Source: Aminobacter aganoensis
Lineage (GTDB): Bacteria; Pseudomonadota; Alphaproteobacteria; Rhizobiales; Rhizobiaceae
DNA: 64,000 nucleotides
NCBI RefSeq assembly: GCF_014206975.1
Contig: NZ_JACHOU010000001.1
Coordinates: forward strand, 310,001-374,000
Direction of reading: 5' to 3'
Shown here: piece by piece, positions 1-10,750 of the stretch
Layout: every line of letters starts with the position of its first letter
How positions within the stretch are numbered: the first letter of the stretch is position 1
Notes under the pieces: model-generated
Database searches by the model: none
Seen by the model: only the letters and a program-made list of their open reading frames with translations
Told to the model about the DNA's origin: nothing
Made by a program: the position numbers and the translations under genes

Positions 1-3
1 ACC

Positions 4-720
4 ATGCTGACGCGCAAGCAACACGAGCTTCTGCTGTTCATTCATGAGCGGTTGAAGGAAGCGGGCATTCCGCCATCCTTCGACGAAATGAAGGAAGCGC
101 TGGATCTCGCCTCCAAATCCGGCATCCACCGCTTGATCACTGCGCTCGAGGAACGTGGCTTCATCCGCCGCCTGCCCAACCGGGCACGCGCGCTGGAAGT
201 GTTGCGACTGCCCGATTCGATCGCACCCGGCCTCAATGCGGCGCGAAAATTCTCGCCGAGCGTCATCGAGGGCAGCCTTGGCCGCAAGCCCGAGCCATCG
301 CGATCGTTCTCGGCCGGCAATGACGACGATGTCGCTGCTGCCGTCACCATCCCGGTCATGGGGCGCATCGCCGCCGGCGTGCCGATCGACGCGATCCAGC
401 ACAAGACCCATTCCATTTCGGTGCCGCCGGACATGATCATGGGCGGCGAGCATTATGCCCTCGAGGTCAAGGGCGACTCGATGATCGAGGCCGGCATCTT
501 CGATGGCGATACGGTCGTCATCCGCAGTTCCAACATCGCCAACCCGGGCGAGATCATCGTCGCACTGGTCGACGACGAGGAAGCGACGCTCAAGCGCTTC
601 CGTCGCAAGGGCGCCTCGATCGCCCTGGAAGCCGCCAATCCGGCCTATGAAACCCGCATCTTCGGACCTGACCGGGTCAAGGTTCAGGGCAAGCTCGTCG
701 GGCTGATCCGCCGGTACTAA
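4..720 (+). CDS. lexA: LexA repressor
   Basis: SOS-response repressor and latent self-cleaving protease, 238 aa. The N-terminal winged helix (residues 1-65, opening [10 protein letters not shown]) is typical of LexA. The C-terminal S24-type domain shows the Ala124-Gly125 cleavage site in RIAAGVP, catalytic Ser159 in GDSMIEAG and Lys197 in ATLKRF, with the usual Ser-Lys spacing. The linker is longer than in E. coli LexA, as is common in alphaproteobacteria. Only three bases lie upstream in the window, so its own operator cannot be examined. It runs convergently with comEC. Repression of the SOS regulon is family knowledge. Confidence 0.97.
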   Translation: MLTRKQHELLLFIHERLKEAGIPPSFDEMKEALDLASKSGIHRLITALEERGFIRRLPNRARALEVLRLPDSIAPGLNAARKFSPSVIEGSLGRKPEPSRSFSAGNDDDVAAAVTIPVMGRIAAGVPIDAIQHKTHSISVPPDMIMGGEHYALEVKGDSMIEAGIFDGDTVVIRSSNIANPGEIIVALVDDEEATLKRFRRKGASIALEAANPAYETRIFGPDRVKVQGKLVGLIRRY

Positions 721-755
721 TCCCTGCAGGCAACTTGGCGCGCATAGCGCACGGC

Positions 756-3233
756 CTATCGGGCTGGCGATGCCGGCTCTGATGCGCCCGGGCGCCTGCT
801 GTCTTGCCGATAGGGCGGCAGTCCCCTCGCCTCGCGCGAGAATGCCCGCTGCGCGTGCCAGGGTCGGTATGGCGTGGCCACGGCGTGGCGGATCTCGACA
901 TCCTGGCGCGCGCCGTCCTGGGCAGGCCTCAAGAATATCGCCGCGCTTCCCAGGCGAGCCAACGCGCGGCTGGTGAGCACGACAACAGCAGCGTTGCCGC
1001 ACGGATTGCGTGCCGTGGCGTCGTTCACGACGACAAGGTTGGCGATGCCGCAGGCTCGCCTGGCGGCTGCCGCGTTTTCCGCATGGGCCAGGTGCATGCC
1101 CGAGGGGTGCTCGATGAGACACAGCCCGTCGGTGCAGGAAAAGGCCGCATCACCGCCGGGCCGGCCCGAACCGCCCTGGCCGATGTTCTGCTTCGGGTTT
1201 GTAGCGCTTGCCGGGGCGACGCGCGCGGGGCCGATCAGGTCTTCCGACACCAGGGCACGTTTCCAATTGTCGACGGTGAACTGGTTTGGCCGGGTCCGAT
1301 TGACGGCAAGCTTGCCTTCGCCAACCGGCACGCCCACCAGGCGCGCATCCTCCGAGACGAACGCGTCGGGCGCTTCCGCCTTCATCAGCAGCAGCAGAGC
1401 CAAGGTCGCAACCGGCAGCGCCGACAGTCGCAGCCAGGTCGTCGCCATCGAGGCGATGACCAGCGCCAAGGTGACGAGGACGACCGAATGGGTCGACACC
1501 AGCCCGACCGCATCGACGGGCGAGCGCTCGGAGAACCATGTCGCCAGCGCGATCATGGCCGTCAGGCCGGCCCCCATGGTGTCAAGGAAGATGCCGTCGA
1601 GGCGCAACGGCATGAACAGGCCGGCGAGCACGGCAAACGGCATGACCAGCACCGAGACGATCGGCATCACCGCCAGGTTGGCGACAAGGCTGAGCGGCGA
1701 GATGCGCTGGAAATGCCAGGCGCCGAAGACGCTGGTGGCAAGCCCGGCGATCAGCGACGTCGCGACGAGCCCGGCCGCAACGGTCACCAGCCAGCGCCAC
1801 AGCTTGAACGGCAACGACCGCTGGACTGCCGGCTGCGCCTGTTGCTCGCGCCGTTCGGACCACCAGGCATAGGCACCGACAAGTGCCGCTGTCGCTGCAA
1901 ACGACATCTGGAAGCTCGGGCCGACCACCTCGTGCGGCGAAATCACGATGACGACGATGGCCGAGATCGCCAGATTGCGCATGGTCAAGGCAGCCCGGTC
2001 GAACAGCACGGCCGTCAGCATCACGGCCAGCATGATGAAGCTGCGCTGTGCGGCGACCTCGGCCCCCGAAATGAACAGATAGCCCCCTGTCGCGGCCAAT
2101 GCGGCGCTTGCCGCATATTTCTTCACCGGACGACGCGACGTGAACGCCGGAAAGGCGGCAAAGGCCAGCCGCGTCAGCAGCATCACCGTCCCGGCGACCA
2201 TCGCCATGTGCAGGCCCGAGATCGAAATGATGTGGTAGAGCCCGGTGCGCCGCAGCGCCTCGTTGACGTCTTCGGGGATGCCGCCGCGCACGCCGACGAC
2301 GAGGGCTGCAGCGATTTCCCCCTCCGCGCCGCCGATGCGATCGCGAATGCGCTGTGCGATGCGGTCGCGCGCATTTGCCACCCAGGCCGCGGCCTGACCC
2401 GTGGCCGGCAACGGGTCGGTGGACGCAACAAGCTCCGGCCCCTTCATGAAGAAGCCGCTGGCGCCGATGCCGTCGAAATAGCTTTCGAAGGAAAAGTCGT
2501 AGCTTCCCGGCCTTACCGGGCCGGATGGCGGCATCAGCCGGGCATAGCCCGCCACCAGCGAGCCGGCGGTCACGCCATCGGGGAGCTTGCGCGCGGTCAG
2601 CCGCACGCGATCCGGCGCATAGCGCAGAACCGGACGCTCCGTCGCCAGGATGTCGAGGGTCAGGCGCTGACGGCCGTTGTCGAGGCTGTCGATCTCGACC
2701 ACCCGCCCGGTGATGCCTGCCGATATCGTCGCGCCGAGCATCCTGGTCGCCATCCTATCCGTTTCGATCTTGGCCATGGCCATGCCGAGCAGGCAGATGG
2801 CCGCGGCGGCAAGCGCGTAGTGGGCCAGCCTGTTCGTACGCATGAGAAAGGCGAGCACGGCCAGGAGCCCGAAGGCCGTGACCAGAGGCGCAAAAGGCGG
2901 CTCGGCATGAAAGCTGAAGTAGCCAAGCGCGCCGATGGCCAGGAAGACCGGCACGAGCAGGAATGCAGCGCCTCGTTCGAGCTCGGTTTCGATGGCCACC
3001 CGCATGGCCCGCGTCGATGAGCGAACACTGGCGGCGGCGCCTGACCGTGCCGGCAGCCGAGGAAAATAAGGCCGCGGAACCGGCACCACGGCGTTTTCGG
3101 TGGCTTCCGCGCTGGGTACAGTCGGCCTCACCCATGCCACCGAGGACACGGCCGCCCCGCCCAGCAAGGCGCGCTCGCCGGTCTCGACCACCGGATTGTT
3201 ACCGGTTTCCCCCTCCCGCACGCGCTCGCCCAT
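756..3233 (-). CDS. comEC: ComEC/Rec2-family membrane protein
   Basis: Polytopic inner-membrane protein of 825 aa related to the DNA-uptake channel ComEC. It has an N-terminal DUF4131-like region with several hydrophobic segments, then the Competence domain with the family motif [15 protein letters not shown] near residue 340, and further membrane helices to about residue 620. The C-terminal 200 residues sit where many ComEC proteins carry a metallo-beta-lactamase domain, but no HxHxDH motif is visible, so this part looks degenerate. The first 80 residues are Pro/Arg rich and the true start may lie further in. It is divergent from gltX and convergent with lexA. DNA uptake here is inference. 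Confidence 0.88.
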   Translation of the reverse strand: MGERVREGETGNNPVVETGERALLGGAAVSSVAWVRPTVPSAEATENAVVPVPRPYFPRLPARSGAAASVRSSTRAMRVAIETELERGAAFLLVPVFLAIGALGYFSFHAEPPFAPLVTAFGLLAVLAFLMRTNRLAHYALAAAAICLLGMAMAKIETDRMATRMLGATISAGITGRVVEIDSLDNGRQRLTLDILATERPVLRYAPDRVRLTARKLPDGVTAGSLVAGYARLMPPSGPVRPGSYDFSFESYFDGIGASGFFMKGPELVASTDPLPATGQAAAWVANARDRIAQRIRDRIGGAEGEIAAALVVGVRGGIPEDVNEALRRTGLYHIISISGLHMAMVAGTVMLLTRLAFAAFPAFTSRRPVKKYAASAALAATGGYLFISGAEVAAQRSFIMLAVMLTAVLFDRAALTMRNLAISAIVVIVISPHEVVGPSFQMSFAATAALVGAYAWWSERREQQAQPAVQRSLPFKLWRWLVTVAAGLVATSLIAGLATSVFGAWHFQRISPLSLVANLAVMPIVSVLVMPFAVLAGLFMPLRLDGIFLDTMGAGLTAMIALATWFSERSPVDAVGLVSTHSVVLVTLALVIASMATTWLRLSALPVATLALLLLMKAEAPDAFVSEDARLVGVPVGEGKLAVNRTRPNQFTVDNWKRALVSEDLIGPARVAPASATNPKQNIGQGGSGRPGGDAAFSCTDGLCLIEHPSGMHLAHAENAAAARRACGIANLVVVNDATARNPCGNAAVVVLTSRALARLGSAAIFLRPAQDGARQDVEIRHAVATPYRPWHAQRAFSREARGLPPYRQDSRRPGASEPASPAR

Positions 3234-3341
3234 CGGGCCTGCCCCTTGCGCCCCAGACCTTCTATGCTACATCAGCGCCACCGAAACGCCATGCGCCGCC
3301 GGTCTTCGGCCAAGCGCGCCATGCCTCCGTTGGAAATCGCC

Positions 3342-4760
3342 ATGTCCGTCGTCACCCGCTTCGCCCCCTCGCCCACCGGCTACCTGCATATCGGTGGCGC
3401 GCGCACGGCCCTCTTCAACTGGCTCTATTCCCGCCATACCGGCGGCACCATGCTGCTGCGCATCGAAGACACCGACCGCGAGCGTTCGACCGATGCCGCC
3501 ACCGCGGCAATCCTCGAAGGCCTGACCTGGCTCGGCCTGACCTGGCAGGGCGAGCCGATCTCGCAGTTCGAGCGCGCGCCGCGTCACCGCGAAGTCGCCG
3601 AAGAGCTTGTCCGCGCGGGCAAGGCCTATCACTGCTACGCCTCGCAGGCCGAACTCGAGGAGATGCGCGAGAAGGCACGCGCCGAGGGCCGCCCGCCCCG
3701 CTATGACGGCCGCTGGCGCGACCGCGACCCATCCGAGGCACCCGAAGGCGTCAAGCCGGTGATCCGCATCAAGGCGCCACGGGAGGGCGAGACGCTGGTG
3801 CGCGACCGCGTGCAGGGCGACGTGCGCTTCCCCAACAAGGATCTCGACGATTTCATCATCCTGCGCTCGGACGGCGTGCCGACCTACATGCATGCCGTCG
3901 TCGTCGACGACCATGACATGGGCGTCACCCACATCATCCGCGGCGACGACCATCTGACCAACGCCGCGCGCCAGACCGTCATCTACGACGCCATGGGCTG
4001 GGACGTGCCCGTCATGGCGCACATCCCGCTGATCCATGGTGCCGATGGCGCCAAGCTGTCCAAGCGCCACGGCGCACTCGGCGTCGATGCCTACCGCGCC
4101 ATGGGCTACCTGCCCGAGGCGCTGCTCAACTATCTCGCCCGCCTCGGCTGGAGCCATGGCGACGACGAGGTGATGAGCATCGAGAACATGATCGGCTGGT
4201 TCGAGATCGAGGACGTCAACAAGGGCGCGGCCCGCTTCGACTTCGCCAAGCTCGAGGCGCTGAACGGCGTCCACATGCGCCAGATGGACGACAACAAGCT
4301 GTTCGACATCTTCGTCGCCACCTTGCCCTATCTGCCCGGTGGCGATGCAGTCCTCGGCAAGCTCGACGACAAGCGCAAGGCACAGCTGCTTGCCGCCATG
4401 CCCGGCCTCAAGGAGCGCGCCAAGACGCTGATCGAGCTTGCGGACGGCGCGGGCTTCCTGTTTGCCGAGCGTCCCTTGCCGCTCGACGAGAAGGCCGCGG
4501 GGCTGCTGGCCGGCCCGGCCAAGGACGTGCTCAAGGGCGCGCATGCCGCACTGGCAGGCGTCAATTCAGACTGGAGCGCCGCTACGGCGGAGGCAGCGAT
4601 CCGCGAGTATGCCGGACGCGAAAACGTGAAACTGGGTGCCGTCGCACAGCCTCTGCGTGCAGCCCTGACGGGCAAAAGCACGTCGCCCGGAGTGTTCGAT
4701 GTGTTGGCCGTTCTGGGGCGCGACGAAAGTCTAGCCCGCATTTCCGATCAAATCGATTAG
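3342..4760 (+). CDS. gltX: Glutamate--tRNA ligase
   Basis: Class I aminoacyl-tRNA synthetase that charges tRNA(Glu), and in many alphaproteobacteria also tRNA(Gln) for later amidation. The HIGH-type motif is in GYLHIGGAR near the N terminus and the KMSKS-type motif is KLSKRHG near residue 240. The C-terminal anticodon-binding part is present. The open frame extends to 3246, but the added residues are Arg-rich and unlike the family. The ATG at 3342 gives [13 protein letters not shown], the normal N terminus, and 472 aa. The GatCA subunits encoded at 40.7-42.6 kb fit a non-discriminating GltX, but that specificity is inference. Confidence 0.97.
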   Translation: MSVVTRFAPSPTGYLHIGGARTALFNWLYSRHTGGTMLLRIEDTDRERSTDAATAAILEGLTWLGLTWQGEPISQFERAPRHREVAEELVRAGKAYHCYASQAELEEMREKARAEGRPPRYDGRWRDRDPSEAPEGVKPVIRIKAPREGETLVRDRVQGDVRFPNKDLDDFIILRSDGVPTYMHAVVVDDHDMGVTHIIRGDDHLTNAARQTVIYDAMGWDVPVMAHIPLIHGADGAKLSKRHGALGVDAYRAMGYLPEALLNYLARLGWSHGDDEVMSIENMIGWFEIEDVNKGAARFDFAKLEALNGVHMRQMDDNKLFDIFVATLPYLPGGDAVLGKLDDKRKAQLLAAMPGLKERAKTLIELADGAGFLFAERPLPLDEKAAGLLAGPAKDVLKGAHAALAGVNSDWSAATAEAAIREYAGRENVKLGAVAQPLRAALTGKSTSPGVFDVLAVLGRDESLARISDQID

Positions 4761-4939
4761 GTCAGCAGTGCTTTCCTAGTTTTGCATTGAAATGAGGCTT
4801 TTGCGGTGCAACATTGCGGCAACAGGTCAATTTGAAAGCAGCGGGGAAGCTGGTGGCTCGGGCATTCCGGGCCTAACGGGTTGCCTTGTTATGAAGATTG
4901 CGCCGCCCGTGGCGGCAACTCAGCACTAAGGAGTATGCG

Positions 4940-6229
4940 ATGACTGATTCGACCGCCAAACTGGAGTTCCGCGGCCAGACCCACGAGTTCAAGGTGCGCG
5001 CCGGAACGGTCGGACCAGATGTGATCGACATCGCATCGCTCTACGCCACCACCGGCGCCTTCACCTACGATCCCGGCTTCACCTCGACGGCGAGCTGCGA
5101 GTCGGAGATCACCTTCATCGATGGCGATGCCGGCATCCTGCTGCACCGCGGCTACCCGATCGACCAGCTCGCCGAGCATGGCGACTTCCTCGAGGTCTGC
5201 TACCTGCTGCTCTACGGCGAACTGCCGACCAAGGCCCAGAAGGACGACTTCGACCATCGCGTCACGCGCCACACCATGGTGCATGAGCAGATGTCGCGCT
5301 TCTTCACCGGCTTCCGCCGCGACGCCCACCCGATGGCGGTGATGTGCGGCGTGGTCGGCGCCCTATCGGCCTTCTATCACGACTCGACCGACATCTCCGA
5401 TCCGCACCAGCGCATGGTCGCCTCGATCCGCCTGATCGCCAAGATGCCGACGATCGCGGCGATGGCCTACAAGTACCATATCGGCCAGCCCTTCGTTTAC
5501 CCGAAGAACGAGCTGAACTTCGCCGCCAACTTCCTGCACATGTGCTTTGCCGTGCCGTGCGAGGAATACAAGGTCAATCCGGTGCTCGCCCGCGCCATGG
5601 AGCGCATCTTCATCCTCCATGCCGACCACGAGCAGAACGCCTCGACCTCGACCGTCCGTCTCGCCGGCTCGTCGGGCGCCAACCCGTTCGCCTGCATCGC
5701 CGCAGGCATTGCCTGCCTGTGGGGCCCGGCCCATGGCGGCGCCAATGAAGCAGCGCTCAACATGCTGTCCGAGATCGGCCATGTCGACCGCATTCCGGAA
5801 TTCGTCGCCCGCGCCAAGGACAAGAACGATCCGTTCCGCCTGATGGGCTTCGGCCACCGCGTCTACAAGAACTACGATCCGCGCGCCAAGATCATGCAGA
5901 AGACCACGCATGAAGTGCTCGGCGAGCTCGGCATCAAGGACGATCCGATGCTCGACGTTGCGATGGAGCTCGAGCGCATCGCGCTGACCGACGAATATTT
6001 CATCGAAAAGAAGCTCTATCCGAACATTGATTTCTACTCCGGCATCACGCTGAAGGCGCTGGGCTTCCCCACCACCATGTTCACCGTGCTGTTCGCGCTC
6101 GCCCGCACCGTCGGCTGGATCGCGCAGTGGAAGGAAATGATCGAGGATCCGCGCCAGAAGATCGGCCGCCCGCGCCAGCTCTACACCGGCGCTGCCGAGC
6201 GCGACTACCTGCCGATCGCCAAGCGCTAA
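4940..6229 (+). CDS. gltA: Citrate synthase (type II)
   Basis: Condenses oxaloacetate and acetyl-CoA as the first step of the TCA cycle. It has 429 aa, the length of the hexameric Gram-negative type. Visible motifs include the catalytic-region stretch [14 protein letters not shown] and an upstream [10 protein letters not shown] segment. The ATG at 4940 follows a clear AAGGAG at 4928-4933 and is preferred to the longer frame from 4898. It lies 179 nt after gltX, so it probably has its own promoter, although I could not assign -35/-10 boxes. A strong terminator follows at once. Confidence 0.98.
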   Translation: MTDSTAKLEFRGQTHEFKVRAGTVGPDVIDIASLYATTGAFTYDPGFTSTASCESEITFIDGDAGILLHRGYPIDQLAEHGDFLEVCYLLLYGELPTKAQKDDFDHRVTRHTMVHEQMSRFFTGFRRDAHPMAVMCGVVGALSAFYHDSTDISDPHQRMVASIRLIAKMPTIAAMAYKYHIGQPFVYPKNELNFAANFLHMCFAVPCEEYKVNPVLARAMERIFILHADHEQNASTSTVRLAGSSGANPFACIAAGIACLWGPAHGGANEAALNMLSEIGHVDRIPEFVARAKDKNDPFRLMGFGHRVYKNYDPRAKIMQKTTHEVLGELGIKDDPMLDVAMELERIALTDEYFIEKKLYPNIDFYSGITLKALGFPTTMFTVLFALARTVGWIAQWKEMIEDPRQKIGRPRQLYTGAAERDYLPIAKR

Positions 6230-6247
6230 GCGCCGGCCAACCAGACG

Positions 6248-6285
6248 AAAACGCCCCTCCGGCGTGTGCCGGGCGGGCGTTTTTC
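6248..6285. terminator. Bidirectional intrinsic terminator between gltA and lpxB
   Basis: GC-rich hairpin in which CGCCC pairs with GGGCG around CGGCGTGTGCCG, flanked by AAAA on the left and TTTTT on the right. It can therefore end transcripts arriving from gltA (plus) or from lpxB (minus). Its right edge touches the lpxB stop codon at 6284-6286. Confidence 0.85.
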
Positions 6286-7447
6286 ATTTTGCGATGTGTT
6301 TGAGGACGGCTTCGGCTGCAAGTTCGCCGGAGGGGCGATCGGTCGCCATGCGCCTGATGATCTCGGCGAAGCCGTCCTTCTGCCAGCGCCTGAGGCCGGT
6401 GTCGTCGAACAGGCCCTCGACGTGCCGCGCCATCCATTTCGGCCGCACATACTGGTTGTAGGCTTCGATCACCACCGGCCTGTCGGCGATGAGATTGGGC
6501 AGCGACGCGCTCCAGATGGTGATCAGGCCCTGCACCATGCGCATGAAGGTGTCGAGCTTGTAGCTCGACATCATCGGCACGCCAGCGAGTGCAAGCTCCA
6601 GTGACACCGTCCCCGACGCGATCAGGGCCGCGTCGGCCTCGCCGAAGGCCTGCCACTTGCGCTGCGGGTCGAGGATGATCTCGGGTTTGTCCGGCCAGCC
6701 AGAGACGGCGTCTTCGACAAGGCTGGCCACATGCGGCACCGTCGGCAGCAGCAGGCGCAAGCGATGGCCGCGCGCCCGCAGGATCGAAACGGTCTCACCA
6801 AATGGCCCGATCAGGCCACGCACCTCGCTGCGGCGCGATCCCGGCAGGAGCAGGAGTGTCTTCTCGCGATCCGGCGAAAGCGTGCCCTTGCCCTCCTGCA
6901 TGGCGGCGGCCACCGCAATACCGGGATCGCTGACCAGCCGATGGCCGACGAAGGTGCCTGGGGGACCGTTCAGCCGGGCAAGCTCGGCGGGTTCGAAAGG
7001 CAGGATGCACAGCACTTCGTCGACATGCGGCTTCATCGCCTTGGCGCGGCCCGGCCGCCACGCCCAGACGCTCGGGCAGATGTAGTGCACGATTGGAATT
7101 TGGGGCGCGAGCGCCCGTACCTTGCTGGCCACGCGCAGCGAAAAATCGGGGCTGTCGATGGTGATCAGGCAATCCGGCTTCTCCGCAGCCACCAGCCGCG
7201 CCGTCTGGCCGATCCGCCGCATCAGGCGCGGCAGGTCGCGGACGATCGCCGTCAGCCCCATCAGCGCGATCTCGCTGGCATCGAACAGCGGCGCAAGCCC
7301 GAGCTGCTGCAGATGCCGGCCGCCGGTGCCGACAAGCCGGACCTCGCGGCCGGTCAGCCGCTGCAGCGCCCGCACCAGGTCGGCGCCGAGCAGGTCGCCC
7401 GACTCTTCACCGGCGACGATGGCGATCTTGAGCGGCGGCTGGGTCAC
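6284..7447 (-). CDS. lpxB: Lipid-A-disaccharide synthase
   Basis: Peripheral membrane glycosyltransferase (GT19) joining UDP-2,3-diacylglucosamine and lipid X to form the lipid A disaccharide. It has 387 aa, normal for LpxB. Family motifs include GEESGDLLGADLV at the N terminus, the HYICPSVWAWRPGRAK segment, and the C-terminal ASGTVSLELALAGVPMM donor-binding region. The start overlaps the lpxI stop by 4 nt (ATGA arrangement), which suggests translational coupling. It is the last gene of the lpx cluster and ends in the bidirectional terminator. Confidence 0.97.
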   Translation of the reverse strand: MTQPPLKIAIVAGEESGDLLGADLVRALQRLTGREVRLVGTGGRHLQQLGLAPLFDASEIALMGLTAIVRDLPRLMRRIGQTARLVAAEKPDCLITIDSPDFSLRVASKVRALAPQIPIVHYICPSVWAWRPGRAKAMKPHVDEVLCILPFEPAELARLNGPPGTFVGHRLVSDPGIAVAAAMQEGKGTLSPDREKTLLLLPGSRRSEVRGLIGPFGETVSILRARGHRLRLLLPTVPHVASLVEDAVSGWPDKPEIILDPQRKWQAFGEADAALIASGTVSLELALAGVPMMSSYKLDTFMRMVQGLITIWSASLPNLIADRPVVIEAYNQYVRPKWMARHVEGLFDDTGLRRWQKDGFAEIIRRMATDRPSGELAAEAVLKHIAK

Positions 7448-8337
7448 GTGTTGCCCCTTTCACCCGTGACGCCGACGACGAACAGGCCGAGCCGGTCGGC
7501 CCGTTCCACGACATCGCCGACATCGAGCACGAACGAGCGGCCGGCTTCAACGCCAATTCCAGCCAGGCCCGCTGCATGGGCCGCGTCCACGGTCGCTGGG
7601 CCGATGGTCGGCAGGTCGGCGCGCATTTCCTGGCCGGGCTTGGCGCACTTGACCAGCACGCCGCGCTTGCGGCCGGCGATGCGGCCGTTGGTACGCAGGT
7701 CGCGGACACGTTCAAGCAGAAGATCGGTTCCCTCGATGCCTTCAAGGGCAATGGCACGCCCGCCAATGGCAACGGCAGCCTGGCCGATGTCGAGAGCCCC
7801 AATGGCCCGGGCAGCCTCCAGGCCGGCGCGGAGGTCGGCCCAGTCGCCATCCTGGGGTGCATGCGCACCAATCCTGCCTTCGGTGGCGAGCAGGTCCGGC
7901 ACGACCTGATGCGCACCGACGACCTTGATGCCGTTGTCCTCGATCAGGGAGACCAATGTGCGGAGCAAACCGTCGTCGCCGCGCGCCAATCCTGCCAGCG
8001 CCCGCGGCAGGATGCGAAAAAGCGGAACGCTGGGACGGATGGCGCGCCAGACCGGGCGGCGGCTGATGCCGCCGGCGAGCACGAGATGGGTGATGCGCTC
8101 GCGTCTGAGCAGCTGCACGAGCGAGGCGAACTGCTCGATCGCCAGCGCCTTGCCTTCATAGCCCCAAAGGCTCGTGCCGGGATCGGTCTCGCCATCGATC
8201 AGGACGATGAAGGGCGCATGACCTGCATCGGCCAGGCAGTCGGCGACGTTGACGGGAAGACGGCCGCTGCCGGCAACGACAGCGATCCGGTCGGTCGCGG
8301 AAAGGTCTATCCTCTTTCCGCCCTCAGCTTTCGTCAT
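7444..8337 (-). CDS. lpxI: UDP-2,3-diacylglucosamine diphosphatase LpxI
   Basis: Hydrolyses UDP-2,3-diacylglucosamine to lipid X plus UMP. This is the LpxI (DUF1009) type that replaces LpxH in alphaproteobacteria. The protein has 297 aa. The N-terminal Rossmann-like part begins IAVVAGSGRLPVNVA, and the C-terminal catalytic domain contains GVLVKCAKPGQEMRADLPTIG, a conserved family region. Its start overlaps the lpxA end by 14 nt and its stop overlaps the lpxB start. The position between lpxA and lpxB matches the pathway order. Confidence 0.95.
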   Translation of the reverse strand: MTKAEGGKRIDLSATDRIAVVAGSGRLPVNVADCLADAGHAPFIVLIDGETDPGTSLWGYEGKALAIEQFASLVQLLRRERITHLVLAGGISRRPVWRAIRPSVPLFRILPRALAGLARGDDGLLRTLVSLIEDNGIKVVGAHQVVPDLLATEGRIGAHAPQDGDWADLRAGLEAARAIGALDIGQAAVAIGGRAIALEGIEGTDLLLERVRDLRTNGRIAGRKRGVLVKCAKPGQEMRADLPTIGPATVDAAHAAGLAGIGVEAGRSFVLDVGDVVERADRLGLFVVGVTGERGNT

Positions 8338-9160
8338 CGGCAGCGTCGTCGGAGACGGCGTTTCGAAGCGGCGGGACGGTGAAATGACGCTTGCCGCGCG
8401 CCTGGATGAAATCGAGCATGTCGCGCACGATGGCCGAGCCCTGGAACTCGCGCTCGACGGCCGGAATGTTCTCGGCGACGGCGCGTGCGGGATCGAAGAT
8501 CATCTTGTAGGCCTTGCGCAGCGCAAAGATTTCGGCGCGCGGCAGGCCCGAGCGTTTCATGCCGATGACGTTGAGCCCGCGCAGGCGCGCGCGGTTGCCC
8601 ATCACCATGCCGTAGGGAATGATGTCGCCATCGATGATGGCGGCACCGCCGGCGAAGGCATGATGGCCGATGCGCGTCATCTGGTGGACCGCGCACAGCC
8701 CGCCAAGCGTCACGTTGTTGCCGACCTCGACATGGCCGCCAAGCGTCGCGACATTGGCCATTGTGACGTTGTCGCCGACGATGCAGTCATGAGCGATGTG
8801 CGCATAGGCGAGGAACAGCCCGTTGTCGCCTACGGTGGTCGCGCCGCGGCTGGTGTCGGTGCCGAGATGCATGGTCACGCCTTCGCGGATCGTGCAGTTC
8901 TTGCCGACGACGAGCGTCGTGCGGCCGCCCTTGTGCTTGTTGTTCTGCGGCGCCGCTCCGAGCGTCGCCTGCGGGAAAACCTTGCAGCCTTCACCAAGGG
9001 TGGTGGCGCCCATGACGGCGACATGGCTGATCAGTTCGACCCTGTCGCCGATGACGGCATCGGCGCTGACATGGCAGAACGGGCCGATGCGGACGCCCGC
9101 GCCGAGCTTTGCGCCAGTTTCAACGACGGCGGCGGGATGGATAAAAGTTTCGGTCTGCAT
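8324..9160 (-). CDS. lpxA: UDP-N-acetylglucosamine acyltransferase
   Basis: Cytoplasmic left-handed beta-helix acyltransferase catalysing the first step of lipid A synthesis, transfer of a 3-hydroxyacyl chain from ACP to UDP-GlcNAc. It has 278 aa. Hexapeptide repeats (for example IGDRVELISHVAV) fill residues 10-190, and the catalytic His region is IAHDCIVGDNV. The C-terminal helical region is present. It lies 10 nt after fabZ and overlaps lpxI, so it belongs to one operon with them. Confidence 0.97.
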   Translation of the reverse strand: MQTETFIHPAAVVETGAKLGAGVRIGPFCHVSADAVIGDRVELISHVAVMGATTLGEGCKVFPQATLGAAPQNNKHKGGRTTLVVGKNCTIREGVTMHLGTDTSRGATTVGDNGLFLAYAHIAHDCIVGDNVTMANVATLGGHVEVGNNVTLGGLCAVHQMTRIGHHAFAGGAAIIDGDIIPYGMVMGNRARLRGLNVIGMKRSGLPRAEIFALRKAYKMIFDPARAVAENIPAVEREFQGSAIVRDMLDFIQARGKRHFTVPPLRNAVSDDAADDES

Positions 9161-9170
9161 GAAAGTCTTG

Positions 9171-9635
9171 CTATTCCTTCGGCACCATCATGGCAGCCAC
9201 CTCGGCCTCGGCCACGGTGACGCCATCGACCTGCGCGTCGCAGGCGAATTTGAGGATGTTGCCGCGCTTCTTGATTTTCTTGACATGAATCCTGAGCTGG
9301 TCGCCAGGCACGACCGGCTTGCGGAACTTGGCAGCGTCGACGGTCATCAGGTAGACCAGCGACGGGCTTTCGTCGACCACCAGGCGCAGGCAGATCGCAC
9401 CGGCGGTCTGCGCCATCGCCTCGATGATCAGCACGCCCGGCATCACCGGCTGGCCGGGGAAATGGCCCTGGAAGTGCGGCTCGTTGAAAGTGACGTTCTT
9501 GATGCCGACAGCGGAATCGTCGCCGTCGATATCGACGATGCGGTCGATCAGCAGGAACGGATAGCGATGCGGCAGAAGCTTGAACAGGCCGAGGATGTCG
9601 ACGGATTCGAGCGTCTTGGTCGTCTGGTCAGTCAT
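9171..9635 (-). CDS. fabZ: 3-hydroxyacyl-ACP dehydratase FabZ
   Basis: Hot-dog fold dehydratase of type II fatty acid synthesis, 154 aa. The catalytic region [12 protein letters not shown] near residue 22 and [13 protein letters not shown] with the downstream catalytic Glu are typical. Its start overlaps the lpxD end by 8 nt. Placement between lpxD and lpxA is the widespread arrangement in which FabZ and LpxA/LpxD draw on the same 3-hydroxyacyl-ACP pool. Confidence 0.97.
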   Translation of the reverse strand: MTDQTTKTLESVDILGLFKLLPHRYPFLLIDRIVDIDGDDSAVGIKNVTFNEPHFQGHFPGQPVMPGVLIIEAMAQTAGAICLRLVVDESPSLVYLMTVDAAKFRKPVVPGDQLRIHVKKIKKRGNILKFACDAQVDGVTVAEAEVAAMMVPKE

Positions 9636-10683
9636 TGCCCCCGCCGTCCTTCTTTGTCTTGGCCATCTTCTTGAGCCATGCGAACTCGCGCATTGCGTCC
9701 TTCATCGGCTTGGCCGGAAAGCCGGCCCAGATCTCGCCCGCAGGCACGTCGTGCATGAAGCCGCTGCGCGCCGCGAGCCTGGCCCCGGCACCGACCGTCA
9801 GATGATCGGCCAGCCCGACGCCACCGCCCATCATGACATTGTCGCCGACGACGACCGAGCCCGAAATACCCGTAAGTCCGGCAATGACGCAATTGCGGCC
9901 TATGCGCACGTTGTGGGCGATCTGGACGAGATTGTCGATCTTGGTGTTTTCACCGATGATCGTATCCGCCATCGCGCCGCGATCGACCGTCGAATTGGCG
10001 CCGATCTCGACATTGTCCTGGATGATGACCCGGCCGATCTGGGGAATGCGCTCGGGTCCGCGCGCGCCGCCGGCAAAGCCGAAACCGTCCTGGCCGATGC
10101 GGGCACCGGCATGGATGATGACCCCGTTGCCGACCAGCGCGTACTGGACCGAGCTATGCGGGCCGATGTAGCAGTCGCGGCCGATCTGCGAGGAACGGCC
10201 GATCACCGCATTGGCGGCTACCACCGTGCCGGCACCGACGCCTGCGTTCGGTCCGATGACCGCGCCCGCTTCGACAACCGCGCCGGCTTCGACATGGGCG
10301 GTGGGATCGACATGCGCAAAAGGTGAAATGCCTGTCTCGCCGGTAGCGCCGACAGGGCGTTCCGCGTCAGGGAAAAGCAGACGGCCGATGCGGGCGAAAG
10401 CCTGCTGCGGACGAGGTGTCACGAGAACGGCGATACCAGCCGGCACCAACCCGACGACGTCGGGCGTGCAAAGAACCGCAGCCGCATGCAGCGTGGCCAG
10501 GGATGTCGCGTTACGCTTGCCGTCGACAAACACCAGCGCGCCCTCGCCACCTTCGGTCGCGGAGGCGATGGTAAAAATCTCGATGTGGGAATGGCCGGGA
10601 TCGGCGAGCACGGCCCCGGTAAGCCCGGCCACCTCGCCAACCGAATAGCGGCGTGACGGCACAAAAAATACCGGATCCGTCAT
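9628..10683 (-). CDS. lpxD: UDP-3-O-acylglucosamine N-acyltransferase
   Basis: Third enzyme of lipid A synthesis, adding the N-linked 3-hydroxyacyl chain. It has 351 aa. An N-terminal uridine-binding domain (about residues 1-110) is followed by many hexapeptide repeats of a left-handed beta helix, such as [13 protein letters not shown] and [12 protein letters not shown], then a C-terminal helix. The conserved [15 protein letters not shown] stretch carries the catalytic His. It starts 67 nt after bamA, with no skp/ompH gene in between. Confidence 0.97.
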   Translation of the reverse strand: MTDPVFFVPSRRYSVGEVAGLTGAVLADPGHSHIEIFTIASATEGGEGALVFVDGKRNATSLATLHAAAVLCTPDVVGLVPAGIAVLVTPRPQQAFARIGRLLFPDAERPVGATGETGISPFAHVDPTAHVEAGAVVEAGAVIGPNAGVGAGTVVAANAVIGRSSQIGRDCYIGPHSSVQYALVGNGVIIHAGARIGQDGFGFAGGARGPERIPQIGRVIIQDNVEIGANSTVDRGAMADTIIGENTKIDNLVQIAHNVRIGRNCVIAGLTGISGSVVVGDNVMMGGGVGLADHLTVGAGARLAARSGFMHDVPAGEIWAGFPAKPMKDAMREFAWLKKMAKTKKDGGGND

Positions 10684-10750
10684 GAATTGCTGTTCCAGCT
10701 AGGCCGGGGCTTTCCGGGCCAGGATGGCCCGGAAGCATCGTTCCGCAAGA

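Noticed and set aside
804-3020. 738-aa plus-strand open frame opposite comEC
   Set aside because: Arg/His/Gln-rich composition, no recognisable motif, and fully inside the comEC coding region.
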